From an uncultured Bartonella sp. (GTDB taxonomy: Bacteria > Pseudomonadota > Alphaproteobacteria > Rhizobiales > Rhizobiaceae): DNA of 64,000 nt. Shown in pieces: positions 1-10,525 of the stretch. How positions within the stretch are numbered: the first letter of the stretch is position 1; each line of letters begins with the position of its first letter. Location: NCBI RefSeq assembly GCF_945277285.1, contig NZ_CALYPR010000004.1:1-64000 (forward strand), read 5' to 3'. Under the pieces are notes generated by a model, which was given only the letters and a program-made list of their open reading frames with translations, had not been told where the DNA came from and did no database searches. The position numbers and the translations under genes were made by a program.

Positions 1-209
1 GTTTCGGTCTTTCCCTTTGAACCTTATCCTTGTGCTCACTAAACGGCAGCGGCAACGCAAGTTTAACGGAAAACCTTGAATCTTGGCCCTTCGCTAGAAT
101 CTCGCCTTTCCCATTCCATCCTATAGCTTTTCACCGCAACTGCTAATTTTACGGCGCATTGCTCTATCCGCTCGTCATCAATTGATGATGAATAAAAATA
201 TTGTTTATT
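1..209. other. AT-rich left edge, no confident gene
   Basis: No convincing gene starts or ends here. On the minus strand, in the same frame as the broken gene to its right and straight after that gene's stop, an open stretch of about 48 codons runs from 209 to a TAA at 63-65. It has no ATG, GTG or TTG with a ribosome binding site near its head, so it could be the tail of a decayed gene or chance. Composition is AT-rich like the next kilobase and unlike the rest of the window. Confidence 0.4.
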
Positions 210-1050
210 TTATAAATCACGAGCTGCACCTAATTCGTCATATTTTTTACAGTCTAGTAATATGTACCGTTTAATCACACCGCTGGCAGATCGCACAGGA
301 ATTACTTTAAATTCAAGAAGGCCGGATAATCGATTATTTGCATCATCAAGAGAACGGCTAAGTAACATCGAAACGTCACGACTTAATATACCATCTGGTA
401 CGAAAGGTATTGTTCTATTTTCATTAGTGTCAAAAAAACGACCATTCTTAGAGATGATATTAAACCTTGTAACATTTCCAACTCGCTTAATTGGTTTCTT
501 ATCTTCTTCTCGTGTTTTAACCCAGTTTAATGTTTCATTATTAAAAACAAGTAATTTAGATTTAGGTCGTTCAAGAGAAACAGTACCTCCGCTTTTTTCG
601 ATTGTCCTATGAGCTTCAACTAACGGACCCTCTAATATGTTAGCGAGTTCGTCAAAAAATGGTTCATCTTTTTGTATTAATTTTGATACCGTAGAAGTTT
701 CAGGTTTAAATATTTTTCCAATAGCTTTTCCAATAACAGTTTTTAGAAAGTCGTATAAAGCATACCGATAACACCGGTTCCTAAATTTGTCATAAAGTTC
801 TGGTCTGTAATTAAAATTTTGAATGTTTCAAGAAAAGAACCATTCGAGCAGGTAAAATATAGATATCAGCTTCCTTCATTGCTGGTGCGGTTTTAATAAT
901 TTTTTGATTAATAAAGGCATGCACAGCTAATTGAATAACTTTCGAAAATCCAAATATAGAATTTGCACCATCATATAATTTTAGTTGATTTTGATCGGCA
1001 TCGCCACCGCGATAAACCAATTTTAACGTATAGAGACGTTGACTATCCAT
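210..1050 (-). pseudogene. Frameshifted gene, DUF7946-like
   Basis: Reading leftwards from ATG at 1048-1050, the frame gives 79 residues opening MDSQRLYTLKLVYRGGDAD and stops at 811-813. The protein continues in the other two frames. After one lost base near 835-842 the next frame reads ETFKILITDQNFMTNLGTG and on to GMLY. After a second lost base near 755-765 a third frame reads DFLKTVIGKAIGKIF and runs about 170 residues through VGNVTRFNIISKNGRFF and KRYILLDCKK to TAA at 210-212. Joined, this is one protein of about 280 residues: a helical N-terminal part and a beta-rich C-terminal part. The opening GGDAD/E pattern recalls the uncharacterised DUF7946 (plus DUF7947 beta-barrel) proteins; that name is from memory and unverified. 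Two separate one-base losses make a true pseudogene likely, though assembly error in AT-rich sequence is possible. The region is clearly more AT-rich than the genes to its right. Confidence 0.72.
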
Positions 1051-1085
1051 TATCTAATCCATTTTTTACGCTATTGGTCTCTACG

Positions 1086-1115
1086 ATCATAATAAAAAAT
1101 TGATATTGTTTTCAA
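1086..1115 (-). promoter_or_regulatory. Promoter of the broken gene
   Basis: On the minus strand TTGAAA (1110-1115) and TATGAT (1086-1091) are separated by 18 bases and lie about 36 bases ahead of the ATG at 1050. This is a reasonable sigma-70 promoter, so the broken gene may still be transcribed. It is a match to the consensus only. Confidence 0.45.
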
Positions 1116-1337
1116 GTTCAATTGTACTTTAGAAACACAATAAAGTTTTACATCATCAGATAATTATCAATGTGCTTCCACTGCTACATGAATAGCATAA
1201 ATTGAGGGGCAAGAGTGGCGGGTGGTATGTATATCCCAATAATTGTTCGACCAATAATATTTTTATATTATCTTTTCTCGTAGAATTCGTTTATGCATCG
1301 GTAAAATTTTTCGTCAATTGCGGTCGCGTGGCATGGA

Positions 1338-1748
1338 TTATTTCTGGCCCGGCGTTTCTGCAAAAACATCATTGGCAATGTTGGCTGCGCTCACAGCGCT
1401 TGGCCAACCGGCGTAAAAAGCAAGGTGGGTAATGACTTCACCAATTTCTTGCTCGCTAACGCCGTTTTGGCGCGCAATTTTGAGATGGGAGCGCAGCTGG
1501 TCAGGCCTGTTCATGGCAATTAAAGCCGCAACAGTGATAAGACTGCGGTCACGCTTGGAAAGTTCTGGTCTTTCCCATATGTCACCATAAAGAACCTGAT
1601 CGGTCACTTCGGCAAGTTTTGGCGCGGTTTTTCCCATGAGTAACTGTGCGCGGCTTTGTGGCTTGTCATGATCTGTGGCCAACAGCGGTAAGGATCCCGA
1701 CATCGAAAAAATTACGGCAATAAAGAGAAGAGAGAACTTGTTCAGCAT
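1338..1748 (-). CDS. Exported carboxymuconolactone decarboxylase-like protein
   Basis: The protein has 136 residues. The first 25 or so form a Sec signal peptide (lysine, then a hydrophobic run ending near LLAT), so it should act in the periplasm. The rest is one CMD/AhpD-type helical domain: SHLKIARQNGVSEQEIGEVI followed by AFYAGWP, with the conserved His. The CxxC pair of AhpD peroxidase-type members is absent, so a disulfide-reductase role is unlikely. It is the last of four minus-strand genes, 20 bases after the hydrolase gene, and probably co-transcribed with it. CMD proteins act as lactone decarboxylases or peroxide-linked enzymes; the substrate here is unknown. Family call is firm, function is not. 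Confidence 0.85.
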   Translation of the reverse strand: MLNKFSLLFIAVIFSMSGSLPLLATDHDKPQSRAQLLMGKTAPKLAEVTDQVLYGDIWERPELSKRDRSLITVAALIAMNRPDQLRSHLKIARQNGVSEQEIGEVITHLAFYAGWPSAVSAANIANDVFAETPGQK

Positions 1749-1768
1749 GATTCGTTTGTCTTCTATTT

Positions 1769-2872
1769 TTACGCTTCAACGAGGTAGCGTTTGAAATAGC
1801 TGTTCAGCCGTTCGACTGCCGGATTGACATATTGCATCTGGTCATACATGTCGATATGGGTGGCACCCTCGACAATGAAGCGCTCTTTCGGCTCTTTTGC
1901 CAATTCATAAGCTTTATCGCTCCAGAATTTTGTATCGGCATTTGAACCGGCAATGAGAAGAATAGGGCGCGGCGAAATAGTCTCGATCTGGGTAAACGGG
2001 AAAAAGGCCATTTGCTGCGGTAAACTTGAGAACAGATAACGGTTGGGTGAGTTAGGGTGTAAAGCACGTTCTTTTGTACGGTAGTACTCATAGCCCTGAC
2101 GATAGGCAAGAGGCGTTTTATCAGTAATATCGGCAGGTGAATCCGGCACAATATTGATATAGCGCGGTGCACCACCTTTTGCTTCACGGCTTCTTTCGCG
2201 GCCTGCTTCTTTAAGCCGTTCCATTCTGGCTTCGTAGCTTAATGACCCCATGGCTTCCCGCCGTGCCTCGCCCATATCAAACATGCTGACCGTTGCGACC
2301 GCTTTAATGCGTAGGTCAGTTTGCGTTGCATTGATGGCATAACCGCCACCGGCACAAATACCCAAAACACCAATACGCTCGGGGTCGATAAATGACAAAG
2401 TTGAAAGAAAGTCGATGCCATCGCTAATGTTGTCAACGCGCTGTGGTGGATTTTCCGTGAGCCGCGGCAAGCCGCCGCTTTCCCCTTGATAGGTTGAATC
2501 ATAGGCCAATGTGACAAATCCATTTTCAGCCAGATGAGCTGCATAAAGACCGGCTGTTTGTTCTTTCACACCGCCATTGGGATGGGCAACAACAATGCCG
2601 GCATATTTTTTGTTTTCGTCAAAACCTTCCGGTTTAAAAAGATTGGCGACAATCTCTGTCTGTGTATTGCGCGCCAGATAAGTGACGCGTTCAATCTTGA
2701 TTTTGTTGTTGTGATAACCAATCACCATAGGGATAGTTTTGACCGGTTTTGGTGCGGAAAAATCCGGTGTCGCAGCAACGCTCGAAAGAGTTGTGGCACC
2801 AAGAGCACCAAGTGCTATGGCAGAAGCAGATAAAAACTCGCGTCTTCTCATTTTTAGTTGTGATGCTGTCAT
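1769..2872 (-). CDS. Tat-exported alpha/beta hydrolase, YcjY/DLH-like
   Basis: A 367-residue protein with a twin-arginine signal (RRREFLSASA, residues 9-18, then a hydrophobic stretch ending near SSVAA), so it is exported folded. The mature part is an alpha/beta-hydrolase. The nucleophile elbow reads GICAGG with Cys173 where most members have Ser. A likely acid is Asp313 (AGSNAD) and the base is His339 (GATHIDMYD). A Cys nucleophile is typical of dienelactone hydrolases; the N-terminal GGVKEQTAGLYA region recalls E. coli YcjY. It starts 2 bases after the cupin gene ends and precedes the CMD gene. Role in breaking a lactone or ester in the periplasm is inference; the substrate is unknown. Confidence 0.85.
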   Translation of the reverse strand: MTASQLKMRRREFLSASAIALGALGATTLSSVAATPDFSAPKPVKTIPMVIGYHNNKIKIERVTYLARNTQTEIVANLFKPEGFDENKKYAGIVVAHPNGGVKEQTAGLYAAHLAENGFVTLAYDSTYQGESGGLPRLTENPPQRVDNISDGIDFLSTLSFIDPERIGVLGICAGGGYAINATQTDLRIKAVATVSMFDMGEARREAMGSLSYEARMERLKEAGRERSREAKGGAPRYINIVPDSPADITDKTPLAYRQGYEYYRTKERALHPNSPNRYLFSSLPQQMAFFPFTQIETISPRPILLIAGSNADTKFWSDKAYELAKEPKERFIVEGATHIDMYDQMQYVNPAVERLNSYFKRYLVEA

Positions 2873-2874
2873 TG

Positions 2875-3360
2875 TTAAAATCCTCGATTTTCTTTGTTTG
2901 ATGTTTGGTAGAGTCTATCGGTGACAGGCTCCATCCATGTTACGGTTTTGCCATTGACAGATTGGCTCAAGGCAATGTGGCTCATACTGTTGGAAGAGCT
3001 TGCGCCATGCCAATGCTTGACATTGGGCGGTATCCACACCACGTCACCGGTTCTGATATATTTTGCCGCGTGCCCCCATTCCTGCACCAGTCCTGAGCCG
3101 CTAACAACAATCAAGGTTTGTCCGGCCGGATGGGTGTGCCAGAAAGTACGCGCACCCGGTTCGAATGTAACGATGGCACCGCCAATCGGAGTCAGCGTTC
3201 CATGTCTAAAACTTGCGTCAATTAGCACCCGCCCGGAAAAATTATATGGTGAAGCAATTTTCGTTGGTTCTGATCCGGCATGTGATACTGACACTTCTTC
3301 GGCATGTGTTGGCGAAATAAACCCAATTAGACAGAAAAGGCATGCAAGTTGCGTTTTCAT
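2875..3360 (-). CDS. Exported single-domain cupin
   Basis: A 161-residue protein with an N-terminal signal peptide (MKTQLACLFCLIGFISPTHA) and one conserved cupin barrel. Metal ligands are visible: HTH and a Gln in FWHTHPAGQTLIVVSG, and a second His in PPNVKHWHGA. It resembles the small cupins often annotated as (R)-mandelonitrile lyase-like, which travel with CMD proteins and hydrolases. Eleven bases separate it from the aldo/keto reductase stop and two bases from the next gene, which points to one transcript. It may be a metal-dependent lyase or isomerase in the periplasm; the reaction is not known. Confidence 0.85.
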   Translation of the reverse strand: MKTQLACLFCLIGFISPTHAEEVSVSHAGSEPTKIASPYNFSGRVLIDASFRHGTLTPIGGAIVTFEPGARTFWHTHPAGQTLIVVSGSGLVQEWGHAAKYIRTGDVVWIPPNVKHWHGASSSNSMSHIALSQSVNGKTVTWMEPVTDRLYQTSNKENRGF

Positions 3361-3371
3361 GATATTGTCTT

Positions 3372-4373
<1,002 letters not shown>

Positions 4374-4410
4374 CTATATTGACAGGACAAATTTAAACCT
4401 TTTCACATCT

Positions 4411-4428
4411 ATTATAATATGTCATAAT
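4411..4428. promoter_or_regulatory. Candidate LysR operator
   Basis: ATTAT, eight bases, ATAAT: a perfect 5-base inverted repeat in the middle of the 96-base gap between the aldo/keto reductase and LysR genes. Size and position suit a LysR-type binding site, but in AT-rich sequence a repeat this short may be chance. Confidence 0.4.
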
Positions 4429-4457
4429 TCAAATAGGTCTATAAGTTAAACTAATGA

Positions 4458-5351
4458 ATGATGATGGAAGATTATAATGATCTGGCCGCTTTTGTTCTTG
4501 TGGCACAGGAAAAAAGTTTTACGCGTGCGGCAGCAGTGATGGGCGTTTCACAATCGGCTTTAAGCCAGACCATCAAAACTCTGGAAGAGCGCATGGGGTT
4601 GCGTCTCTTGAACCGCACCACAAGAAGCGTTGCGCCAACCGAGATTGGCGAAAAACTGCTTGCAACATTGGTACCCCGTCTTGAAGATATAAAATCGTCG
4701 ATTGATAGCTTAAAACAACTGCGCAAAAAGCCCGCCGGAACAATAAAAATATCGGCGGGCGAACATGCGGCACTGACGATTTTGAGACCGTCATTTGATA
4801 AGCTTTTAACGCAATATCCCGATATCAATATCGAGCTTATTGTTGATTATGGATTGATCAATATTGTCGAACAGCGTTTTGATGCAGGGGTTCGCCTGGG
4901 TGAGCAGATCGACAAGGACATGCTGGCCGTCAAAATCGGGCCGGATATGGAAATGGCAGTGGTTGGCTCGCCAGATTATTTCAAGAGCCATAAAATTCCA
5001 CAAATTCCACAAGATCTGATTAATCACAATTGCATCAATTTACGTTCGACAACAACGGGTGGCTTGTTTGGTTGGGAATTTGATAATGGCAAAAACGAAA
5101 TCAAGGTACATGTATCGGGTCAGCTTGTTTTTAATAATTTGAGCCTGCGGCTACAAGCTGCACTTCGCGGGCATGGGCTTACCTATATTCCTGAAGATTA
5201 CGTCAGAGAATATATTGAACAAGGAAGATTGACAAGAGTTTTAAAAGACTGGTGTGTTCCTTTTACCGGCTATCATCTTTATTACCCGAACCGCAAAAAT
5301 CTTAATCCCGCTCTTTCACTTGTTGTCGATGCCTTGCGTTACAACGGGTAA
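4458..5351 (+). CDS. LysR-family transcriptional regulator
   Basis: A 297-residue LysR regulator. The winged helix-turn-helix is at residues 7-65 (SFTRAAAVMGVSQSALSQTI then RLLNRTTRSVAPTE), followed by the periplasmic-binding-fold effector domain. Three ATG codons in a row (4458, 4461, 4464) could each start it; the first is reported. It resembles the regulators that sit beside aldo/keto reductase, cupin and CMD operons. Its divergent position suggests it controls that operon and itself, probably in response to the substrate or an aldehyde product. The effector is unknown. Confidence 0.9.
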   Translation: MMMEDYNDLAAFVLVAQEKSFTRAAAVMGVSQSALSQTIKTLEERMGLRLLNRTTRSVAPTEIGEKLLATLVPRLEDIKSSIDSLKQLRKKPAGTIKISAGEHAALTILRPSFDKLLTQYPDINIELIVDYGLINIVEQRFDAGVRLGEQIDKDMLAVKIGPDMEMAVVGSPDYFKSHKIPQIPQDLINHNCINLRSTTTGGLFGWEFDNGKNEIKVHVSGQLVFNNLSLRLQAALRGHGLTYIPEDYVREYIEQGRLTRVLKDWCVPFTGYHLYYPNRKNLNPALSLVVDALRYNG

Positions 5352-5511
5352 AATCTGGTATCGAAAAAAGCTCACCAAAGTTATCAAAAAATTTGAAGAG
5401 GAAATGAGTGAACGACACAAAAATTTGTCTACCCCGTCTTAAAAAAGTGTCTACCCGTAGCCAATGAAAAGTTTGCTAAAATAAATTATATGAATTTTTT
5501 AAGGACTTAAA

Positions 5512-5587
<76 letters not shown>

Positions 5588-5750
5588 ACGCCCGGTTTTT
5601 TAACCGAAGCAGTCGGGTTTATAACATTAAAATTCCGGGTGTCTAGCCTTCAAAACAAAAATATTCGAGTTTTGTCCCTATAACTTCATTTTTTTTGGGT
5701 TTTGGCATTGCTCTTTCTTTAAACAAAGCTTATTAGCGGCTCTACACCGT

Positions 5751-5825
5751 GCGCCTATCGTCTAGCGGTCAGGACGCCGCCCTCTCACGGCGGAAACAGG
5801 GGTTCAATTCCCCTTAGGCGTACCA
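5751..5825 (+). tRNA. tRNA-Glu (CTC)
   Basis: Complete 75-base cloverleaf. Acceptor stem GCGCCTA pairs with TAGGCGT, followed by A and an encoded CCA. Anticodon stem CCGCC/GGCGG encloses loop CTCTCAC, anticodon CTC (glutamate GAG). It is divergent from tRNA-Phe and points into the 3' end of the urease operon. Confidence 0.95.
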
Positions 5826-6072
5826 GTTATTTTTCTTTTCAGAAACTTTTGGCTTCTTTCATCAGTCTGTTGTCAACTGCTGAAATCGAAAATACCCGTC
5901 AACCGAGGAGAGTGAATTTTCGTCGGTTAATTCAAATGCTTGTTTTGAAAAATTATTGAACAGCACGTGATTGGGTTGCGGTTGTGTGTTTACAAACGTC
6001 CTAAAATAGACCTTTCGGTTATCCGATTGCTTTGGATAGGTGCTTATAAATGATGAAAAAGGGGCTTCTTCT

Positions 6073-6696
6073 TCAATTGAACCCACCGGCTTTTTCAATG
6101 AAACGAATAATTTCATCAAGTCCCTCACGGCGCAACATATCGGTAAAAACAAAAGGTTTGTTTTTACGCTGGATTTCGGCATCATGTTTCATCACATCAA
6201 GATCGGCATGGACATAAGGGGCAAGATCTTTCTTGTTAATAATAAGAAGATCGGAACGCGAAATTGCCGGCCCACCTTTGCGGGGTATTTTTTCACCCTC
6301 GGCAACCGAGATAACATAGAGCGTCAAATCGGCAAGGTCGGGTGAAAATGTTGCAGCAAGATTATCACCACCCGATTCGATAAACACCATATCAAGGTCG
6401 GGGTGCCTTTTTGAAAGCTCGTCAATGGCTTGCAGATTGATGCTCGCATCCTCACGAATGGCTGTATGCGGGCAGCCGCCGGTTTCTATGCCGATAATGC
6501 GGTCTTCCGGCAAAGCCTGAACGCGGTTTAAAATAAGCGCATCTTCTTTTGTATAAATATCGTTGGTAACAACAGCAACAGAATAGCGCTCGCGCAGTGC
6601 CTTGCAGAGCATTTCTGTGAGTGTGGTTTTTCCCGACCCGACAGGGCCACCAATACCGACGCGTAACGGACCGTTTTCAGAAAATGCAGATGTCAT
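6073..6696 (-). CDS. ureG: Urease accessory GTPase UreG
   Basis: 207 residues, the normal length for UreG, the GTPase that delivers nickel to apo-urease in a complex with UreD, UreF and UreE. The P-loop GPVGSGKT is near residues 18-25, the nickel-binding CPH motif is in [13 protein letters not shown], the switch region is FIESGGDN, and the base-recognition motif is NKKD. It is the last gene of the operon and overlaps ureF by four bases (ATGA), so the two are translationally coupled. Confidence 0.97.
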   Translation of the reverse strand: MTSAFSENGPLRVGIGGPVGSGKTTLTEMLCKALRERYSVAVVTNDIYTKEDALILNRVQALPEDRIIGIETGGCPHTAIREDASINLQAIDELSKRHPDLDMVFIESGGDNLAATFSPDLADLTLYVISVAEGEKIPRKGGPAISRSDLLIINKKDLAPYVHADLDVMKHDAEIQRKNKPFVFTDMLRREGLDEIIRFIEKAGGFN

Positions 6697-7352
6697 GAAC
6701 GAAAAATCCTTGAGTAAAGTGTTTCATGGCGCATTGCCATAATATCGGACATAAAACAGCATGAACCGAGGCAATCAATGGTCAGCCTATCGCTGTTGGA
6801 TACAATGGCAAGAATAATTTCTTCCATTTTGCCCATCACACATACGCCGTCGCTTTGTCCGAGCGGTACCAGTCTTATTGCCGCTTGCACAAGGTTCGAG
6901 CTGAAACCATGAAGATAGGCATTCAACACTGCCGACAATTGCAATCCCATTTTTTGCGTAAAAAACCCGACAGCAACAGGGTAGGGCAGTTCTTTATAAG
7001 TTTGATCGGCAAAGCCCATTTGACCGACAGCACGACAAAAGGCATTTCCTTGTAATTGCGTTTCCATATTGCGTTCTTTTGAGGCAGGAATAGCATTGGC
7101 AATATCAATAACGGGTTGGAGATTTTCACCGTTTTTTGCACGTTTCCATGTTTCGGCAATAAAAATTGCATCATTGTGGCCCGAACCATGGCAAAGCAGG
7201 TCAGAAAGCCAGTTGAACAATTCATTCGCACTGGTGATGAAACCTTCATGGATTGCCTGTTCAAGCCCGTGGCTATAGGCAAAACCGCCAATAGGAAAGA
7301 CCGGCGAAAACAGCGTCATCAAACGCAATAAAGAGTTTTCATCCCTCAGCAT
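6693..7352 (-). CDS. ureF: Urease accessory protein UreF
   Basis: 219 residues. UreF is an all-helical protein that links UreD to UreG and gates GTP hydrolysis during urease activation. Typical UreF features are [16 protein letters not shown] near the N-terminus and [15 protein letters not shown] in the middle. ATG at 7352 is preferred because it overlaps the ureE stop (TGATG); a TTG one codon upstream (7355) is possible. Confidence 0.95.
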   Translation of the reverse strand: MLRDENSLLRLMTLFSPVFPIGGFAYSHGLEQAIHEGFITSANELFNWLSDLLCHGSGHNDAIFIAETWKRAKNGENLQPVIDIANAIPASKERNMETQLQGNAFCRAVGQMGFADQTYKELPYPVAVGFFTQKMGLQLSAVLNAYLHGFSSNLVQAAIRLVPLGQSDGVCVMGKMEEIILAIVSNSDRLTIDCLGSCCFMSDIMAMRHETLYSRIFRS

Positions 7353-7813
7353 CAATGGTGGTGCCCGTGATCATGATAAGCGCCATGGAGCGGCTGGAAT
7401 GGGGCTTCGATCTCTTCGACAGTTGCATCAAGCCCTTCCAGCATCGCGCGAATAACCGGATCGCGCAAAAGTAGAATTCGCCTTTCTTCAATTTCAACCG
7501 GCTGGTGGCGGTTTCCCAAATGCCAAGCCAGTTCAAGAAGATGAAGCGGTGTTTTGGCTTGCACAGCATAAAGCGGTTCGCTTGCTGCATGGATAACAAA
7601 ATATTCGCCGGTCTCGGCTTCAAGAATATCGCCTTCTGCCAATTGAACCGGCTCTTTCAAGTCGAGCATAATCATGTCGCCATTTTCAAAATGCAAAAGT
7701 TTACGGCGGATGTGACGTGCTTCATGGCTAAGGACAAGTGCACCCGAAAGTTCAAGCCCTTGAGCGTTGCCTGCGGGGATACGTTTTGTCGAACGAAAAG
7801 TTTTATAGGACAT
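7352..7813 (-). CDS. ureE: Urease nickel chaperone UreE
   Basis: 153 residues from ATG at 7811-7813, which lies seven bases after the ureC stop with a GAGG ribosome binding site. UreE is a dimeric nickel chaperone that passes metal to UreG. The N-terminal peptide-binding-like domain and the central metal domain (HLLELAWHLGNRHQPVEI) are present. The C-terminus ends in a short His-rich tail (HDHGHHH), much shorter than the long tails of Klebsiella UreE. The frame stays open upstream into ureC but the upstream part is not UreE-like. Confidence 0.95.
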   Translation of the reverse strand: MSYKTFRSTKRIPAGNAQGLELSGALVLSHEARHIRRKLLHFENGDMIMLDLKEPVQLAEGDILEAETGEYFVIHAASEPLYAVQAKTPLHLLELAWHLGNRHQPVEIEERRILLLRDPVIRAMLEGLDATVEEIEAPFQPLHGAYHDHGHHH

Positions 7814-7820
7814 CAAAACC

Positions 7821-9530
7821 TCAAAATAGAAAGTAACGTTGCGCCAAAGGAAGGGTCTTTGCCGGTTCACACGTCAATAATTCGCCATCGGCATGAACTT
7901 CATAAGTTTCCGGGTCAACCTCGATAAAGGGTGTTGCCGTGTTGAGTTTCATTGATTTTTTGGAAATGTTACGGGTATTCTTGACCGCGACAAGCTCTTT
8001 TTCAATGCCGAGTTTTTTTGCAAGTCCATGGTCGATAGCTGCCTGACAGGTGAAGGTGAGCGATGTGCGCTTGAGTGCCTTGCCAAAAGCCCCGAACATT
8101 GGCCGATAATGTACCGGCTGCGGTGTCGGAATAGAGGCATTGGGGTCACCCATGGGGGCAGCAACAATCATGCCGCCAAGCAGCACCATATCTGGTTTGA
8201 CACCAAAAAAAGCCGGTGACCACATGACCAGATCGGCGCGTTTACCTGTCTCTACCGAGCCGAGAATATGGCCGACGCCCTGGGCGATTGCCGGATTGAT
8301 TGTATATTTTGCAATATAGCGTTTGACGCGTTCATTATCATTATAGTCGCTATCGTGACCAAGTGCGCCACGCTGTTTTTTCATTTTGTCGGCGGTCTGC
8401 CATGTGCGGATAATGACCTCTCCAACCCTTCCCATTGCCTGACTATCCGATGAGATAATCGAAAATGCACCAAGGTCGTGCAAAATATCTTCGGCCGCAA
8501 TTGTTTCTTTGCGGATGCGGCTTTCGGCAAAAGCCACATCTTCCGGTATTTTTGCCGATAGATGATGACAGACCATCAACATATCAAGATGTTCGGCAAT
8601 AGTGTTTTCCGTATAGGGACGTGTCGGATTGGTCGAAGCAGGCAAAACATTTTCCAGTCCGCAAACGCGGATAATATCGGGCGCATGACCACCACCGGCC
8701 CCTTCTGTATGGAAGGCGTGAATTGTGCGTCCTTTGAAAGCGGCAATGGTGTCTTCGACAAAACCGGCTTCATTTAACGTGTCTGTATGAATCATCACCT
8801 GCACGTCATAATCATCGGCAATGCTTAAACAGTTGTCGATTGCGGCCGGTGTCGACCCCCAGTCCTCATGCAGCTTCAAGGAGGAAGCACCCCCCTCAAT
8901 CATCTCGACGAGTGCTTCCGGAGATGATGCATTGCCCTTTCCGGCAAGGCCGATATTCATTGGCAGGCTGTCAACCGCTTCGATCATGCGCGCCAAATGC
9001 CAAGGACCGGGCGTGCAAGTGGTAGCAAGGGTACCATGAGCCGGCCCCGTTCCACCACCAAACATGGTCGTAATGCCGGAATAGAGTGCTTCATTGACCT
9101 GTTGCGGGCTGATGAAATGAATGTGCGAATCAATGCCGCCAGCGGTGACAATCTTTCCCTCCGCGGCAATAATTTCGGTTGACGGCCCGATGATGATATC
9201 GACATCCGGCTGAATATCGGGATTGCCGGCCTTGCCGATTTTTTCGATAAGTCCGTCTTTCAGGCCGATGTCGGCTTTGTATATACCGGTATAATCAATA
9301 ATCAGCGCGTTGGTAATGACTGTGTCCATTGCACCTTGTTGTCGTGAAAGCTGGCTTTGCCCCATGCCGTCGCGGATAACTTTGCCACCGCCGAATTTGA
9401 CTTCTTCGCCATAGGTGGTTTTGTCGTCTTCAACCGTTACAAAAAGTTCGGTATCGGCAAGGCGCACATGGTCGCCGGTTGTCGGGCCAAACATTTGCGC
9501 ATAAGCACTTCGGGCAATTTTATGAGCCAT
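7821..9530 (-). CDS. ureC: Urease alpha subunit UreC
   Basis: 569 residues, the normal size for the catalytic subunit that hydrolyses urea to ammonia and carbamate. Active-site elements are intact: SHIHF (two nickel ligands), the lysine that becomes carbamylated and its neighbouring His in [18 protein letters not shown] and [15 protein letters not shown], the flap [20 protein letters not shown], and the Asp ligand in [12 protein letters not shown]. It overlaps ureB by one base (TGATG). No sign of inactivation. Confidence 0.98.
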   Translation of the reverse strand: MAHKIARSAYAQMFGPTTGDHVRLADTELFVTVEDDKTTYGEEVKFGGGKVIRDGMGQSQLSRQQGAMDTVITNALIIDYTGIYKADIGLKDGLIEKIGKAGNPDIQPDVDIIIGPSTEIIAAEGKIVTAGGIDSHIHFISPQQVNEALYSGITTMFGGGTGPAHGTLATTCTPGPWHLARMIEAVDSLPMNIGLAGKGNASSPEALVEMIEGGASSLKLHEDWGSTPAAIDNCLSIADDYDVQVMIHTDTLNEAGFVEDTIAAFKGRTIHAFHTEGAGGGHAPDIIRVCGLENVLPASTNPTRPYTENTIAEHLDMLMVCHHLSAKIPEDVAFAESRIRKETIAAEDILHDLGAFSIISSDSQAMGRVGEVIIRTWQTADKMKKQRGALGHDSDYNDNERVKRYIAKYTINPAIAQGVGHILGSVETGKRADLVMWSPAFFGVKPDMVLLGGMIVAAPMGDPNASIPTPQPVHYRPMFGAFGKALKRTSLTFTCQAAIDHGLAKKLGIEKELVAVKNTRNISKKSMKLNTATPFIEVDPETYEVHADGELLTCEPAKTLPLAQRYFLF

Positions 9531-9835
9531 CAGAGATCCCCTTGAATTTTTCCACGAAAACCGAAGACACGTCTTTTGCCCGCCAACGGGATAAGATGCA
9601 CATCTTTTTCCTGCCCCGGTTCAAAACGGATAGCCGTTCCCGGTGCAATATCAAGGCGCATTCCACGGGCTTTTTCACGGTCGAATTGCAGCGCAGAATT
9701 GACTTCATAGAAATGAAAATGCGAGCCGACTTGTATCGGACGATCGCCTTTATTGCCGACTTTCAGAGTGATGGCTGTGCGGTTGGCATTCATTTCGATA
9801 GTGCCATCTTTGGTGATAATCTCTCCGGGTATCAT
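9530..9835 (-). CDS. ureB: Urease beta subunit UreB
   Basis: 101 residues starting [16 protein letters not shown], the standard opening for UreB, a structural subunit that packs on UreC in the cytoplasmic enzyme. [11 protein letters not shown] and FEPGQEKDV are characteristic. The frame is open further upstream, but ATG at 9835 (or 9838) follows an AAAGGG ribosome binding site and matches family starts. A separate UreB and UreA is the usual proteobacterial layout, unlike the fused subunit of Helicobacter. Confidence 0.96.
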   Translation of the reverse strand: MIPGEIITKDGTIEMNANRTAITLKVGNKGDRPIQVGSHFHFYEVNSALQFDREKARGMRLDIAPGTAIRFEPGQEKDVHLIPLAGKRRVFGFRGKIQGDL

Positions 9836-9887
9836 CATATCCCTTTCACAAGATTGAATGGGCGAATTTTGTAAATGTTCATTTTTT

Positions 9888-10490
9888 TCACGCACCAAAT
9901 GCCAGATAAACACCGGCAATTGTCGTCAGAATGCCGCCCAGACGTGTGGCTTTAAGGCCATTTGTCTGTCCAAAAAATCGGCCTGCGCCCAAACCGATGG
10001 CAATGCCGGTTGCGTGGAGAAGGGCTGTCGCTAGCGAAAATCCGAAACCATAAGCATAGGCTTCGGCATTGCCCAGTTCACTTCCATGTGCAAAACCGTG
10101 AAAAAGCGCAAAAGCGCCAACAAAAAATATGGCAGGCATGAGCGGAAGGTGAATGGCCATAGCGGCAAAAAGGCCGATTGCAACGACCGACGCAAGAATG
10201 ACCGGTTCCACGAAAGGCAAGTGGAAACCGTTGATGGCAAGCATAAATCCTATGGCCATGCTCAAAACGAAACTTAGCGGAACAGCAAACAGCGCCTTTC
10301 CGCCAAGTTGTGCTGCCCACAGGCCGACAGCGACCATGACAAGAATATGGTCAAAACCGGTAAAGGGATGCAAAAAACCGCCCATAAAGGAGCTGTGGTC
10401 ATGCGGAACACCGGTGATATGGGCAAAGGCCGGTGTTGTTAACAAAACCGATAAACCGGCAGTGACAATTATTGTGGCGCGATTTCTCAT
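9888..10490 (-). CDS. ureJ: HupE/UreJ nickel permease
   Basis: 200 residues with an N-terminal signal-like segment ending AFA, followed by about six membrane spans. The family signature [20 protein letters not shown] appears at residues 42-61; HPxxGxDH is a likely metal-binding element. Later His-rich spans include [18 protein letters not shown] and [11 protein letters not shown]. HupE/UreJ proteins carry nickel or related metals across the inner membrane for hydrogenase or urease. Its place between ureA and ureB argues strongly for nickel supply to this urease. The symbol could also be hupE. Confidence 0.9.
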   Translation of the reverse strand: MRNRATIIVTAGLSVLLTTPAFAHITGVPHDHSSFMGGFLHPFTGFDHILVMVAVGLWAAQLGGKALFAVPLSFVLSMAIGFMLAINGFHLPFVEPVILASVVAIGLFAAMAIHLPLMPAIFFVGAFALFHGFAHGSELGNAEAYAYGFGFSLATALLHATGIAIGLGAGRFFGQTNGLKATRLGGILTTIAGVYLAFGA

Positions 10491-10525
10491 GAGTGTTCCT
10501 CTTCAATGTTTATTAGCTTGATCAA

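Noticed and set aside
262-612. A 116-codon plus-strand open frame
   Set aside because: The opposite strand encodes the coherent C-terminal part of the broken gene (VGNVTRFN, KRYILLDCKK), so this frame is its shadow.
5862-6185. A 107-codon minus-strand frame next to tRNA-Glu
   Set aside because: It overlaps the 3' end of ureG in another frame and has no family features.
7814-7870. Extended start for ureE
   Set aside because: It would overlap ureC and adds sequence unlike UreE; ATG at 7813 fits family and spacing.
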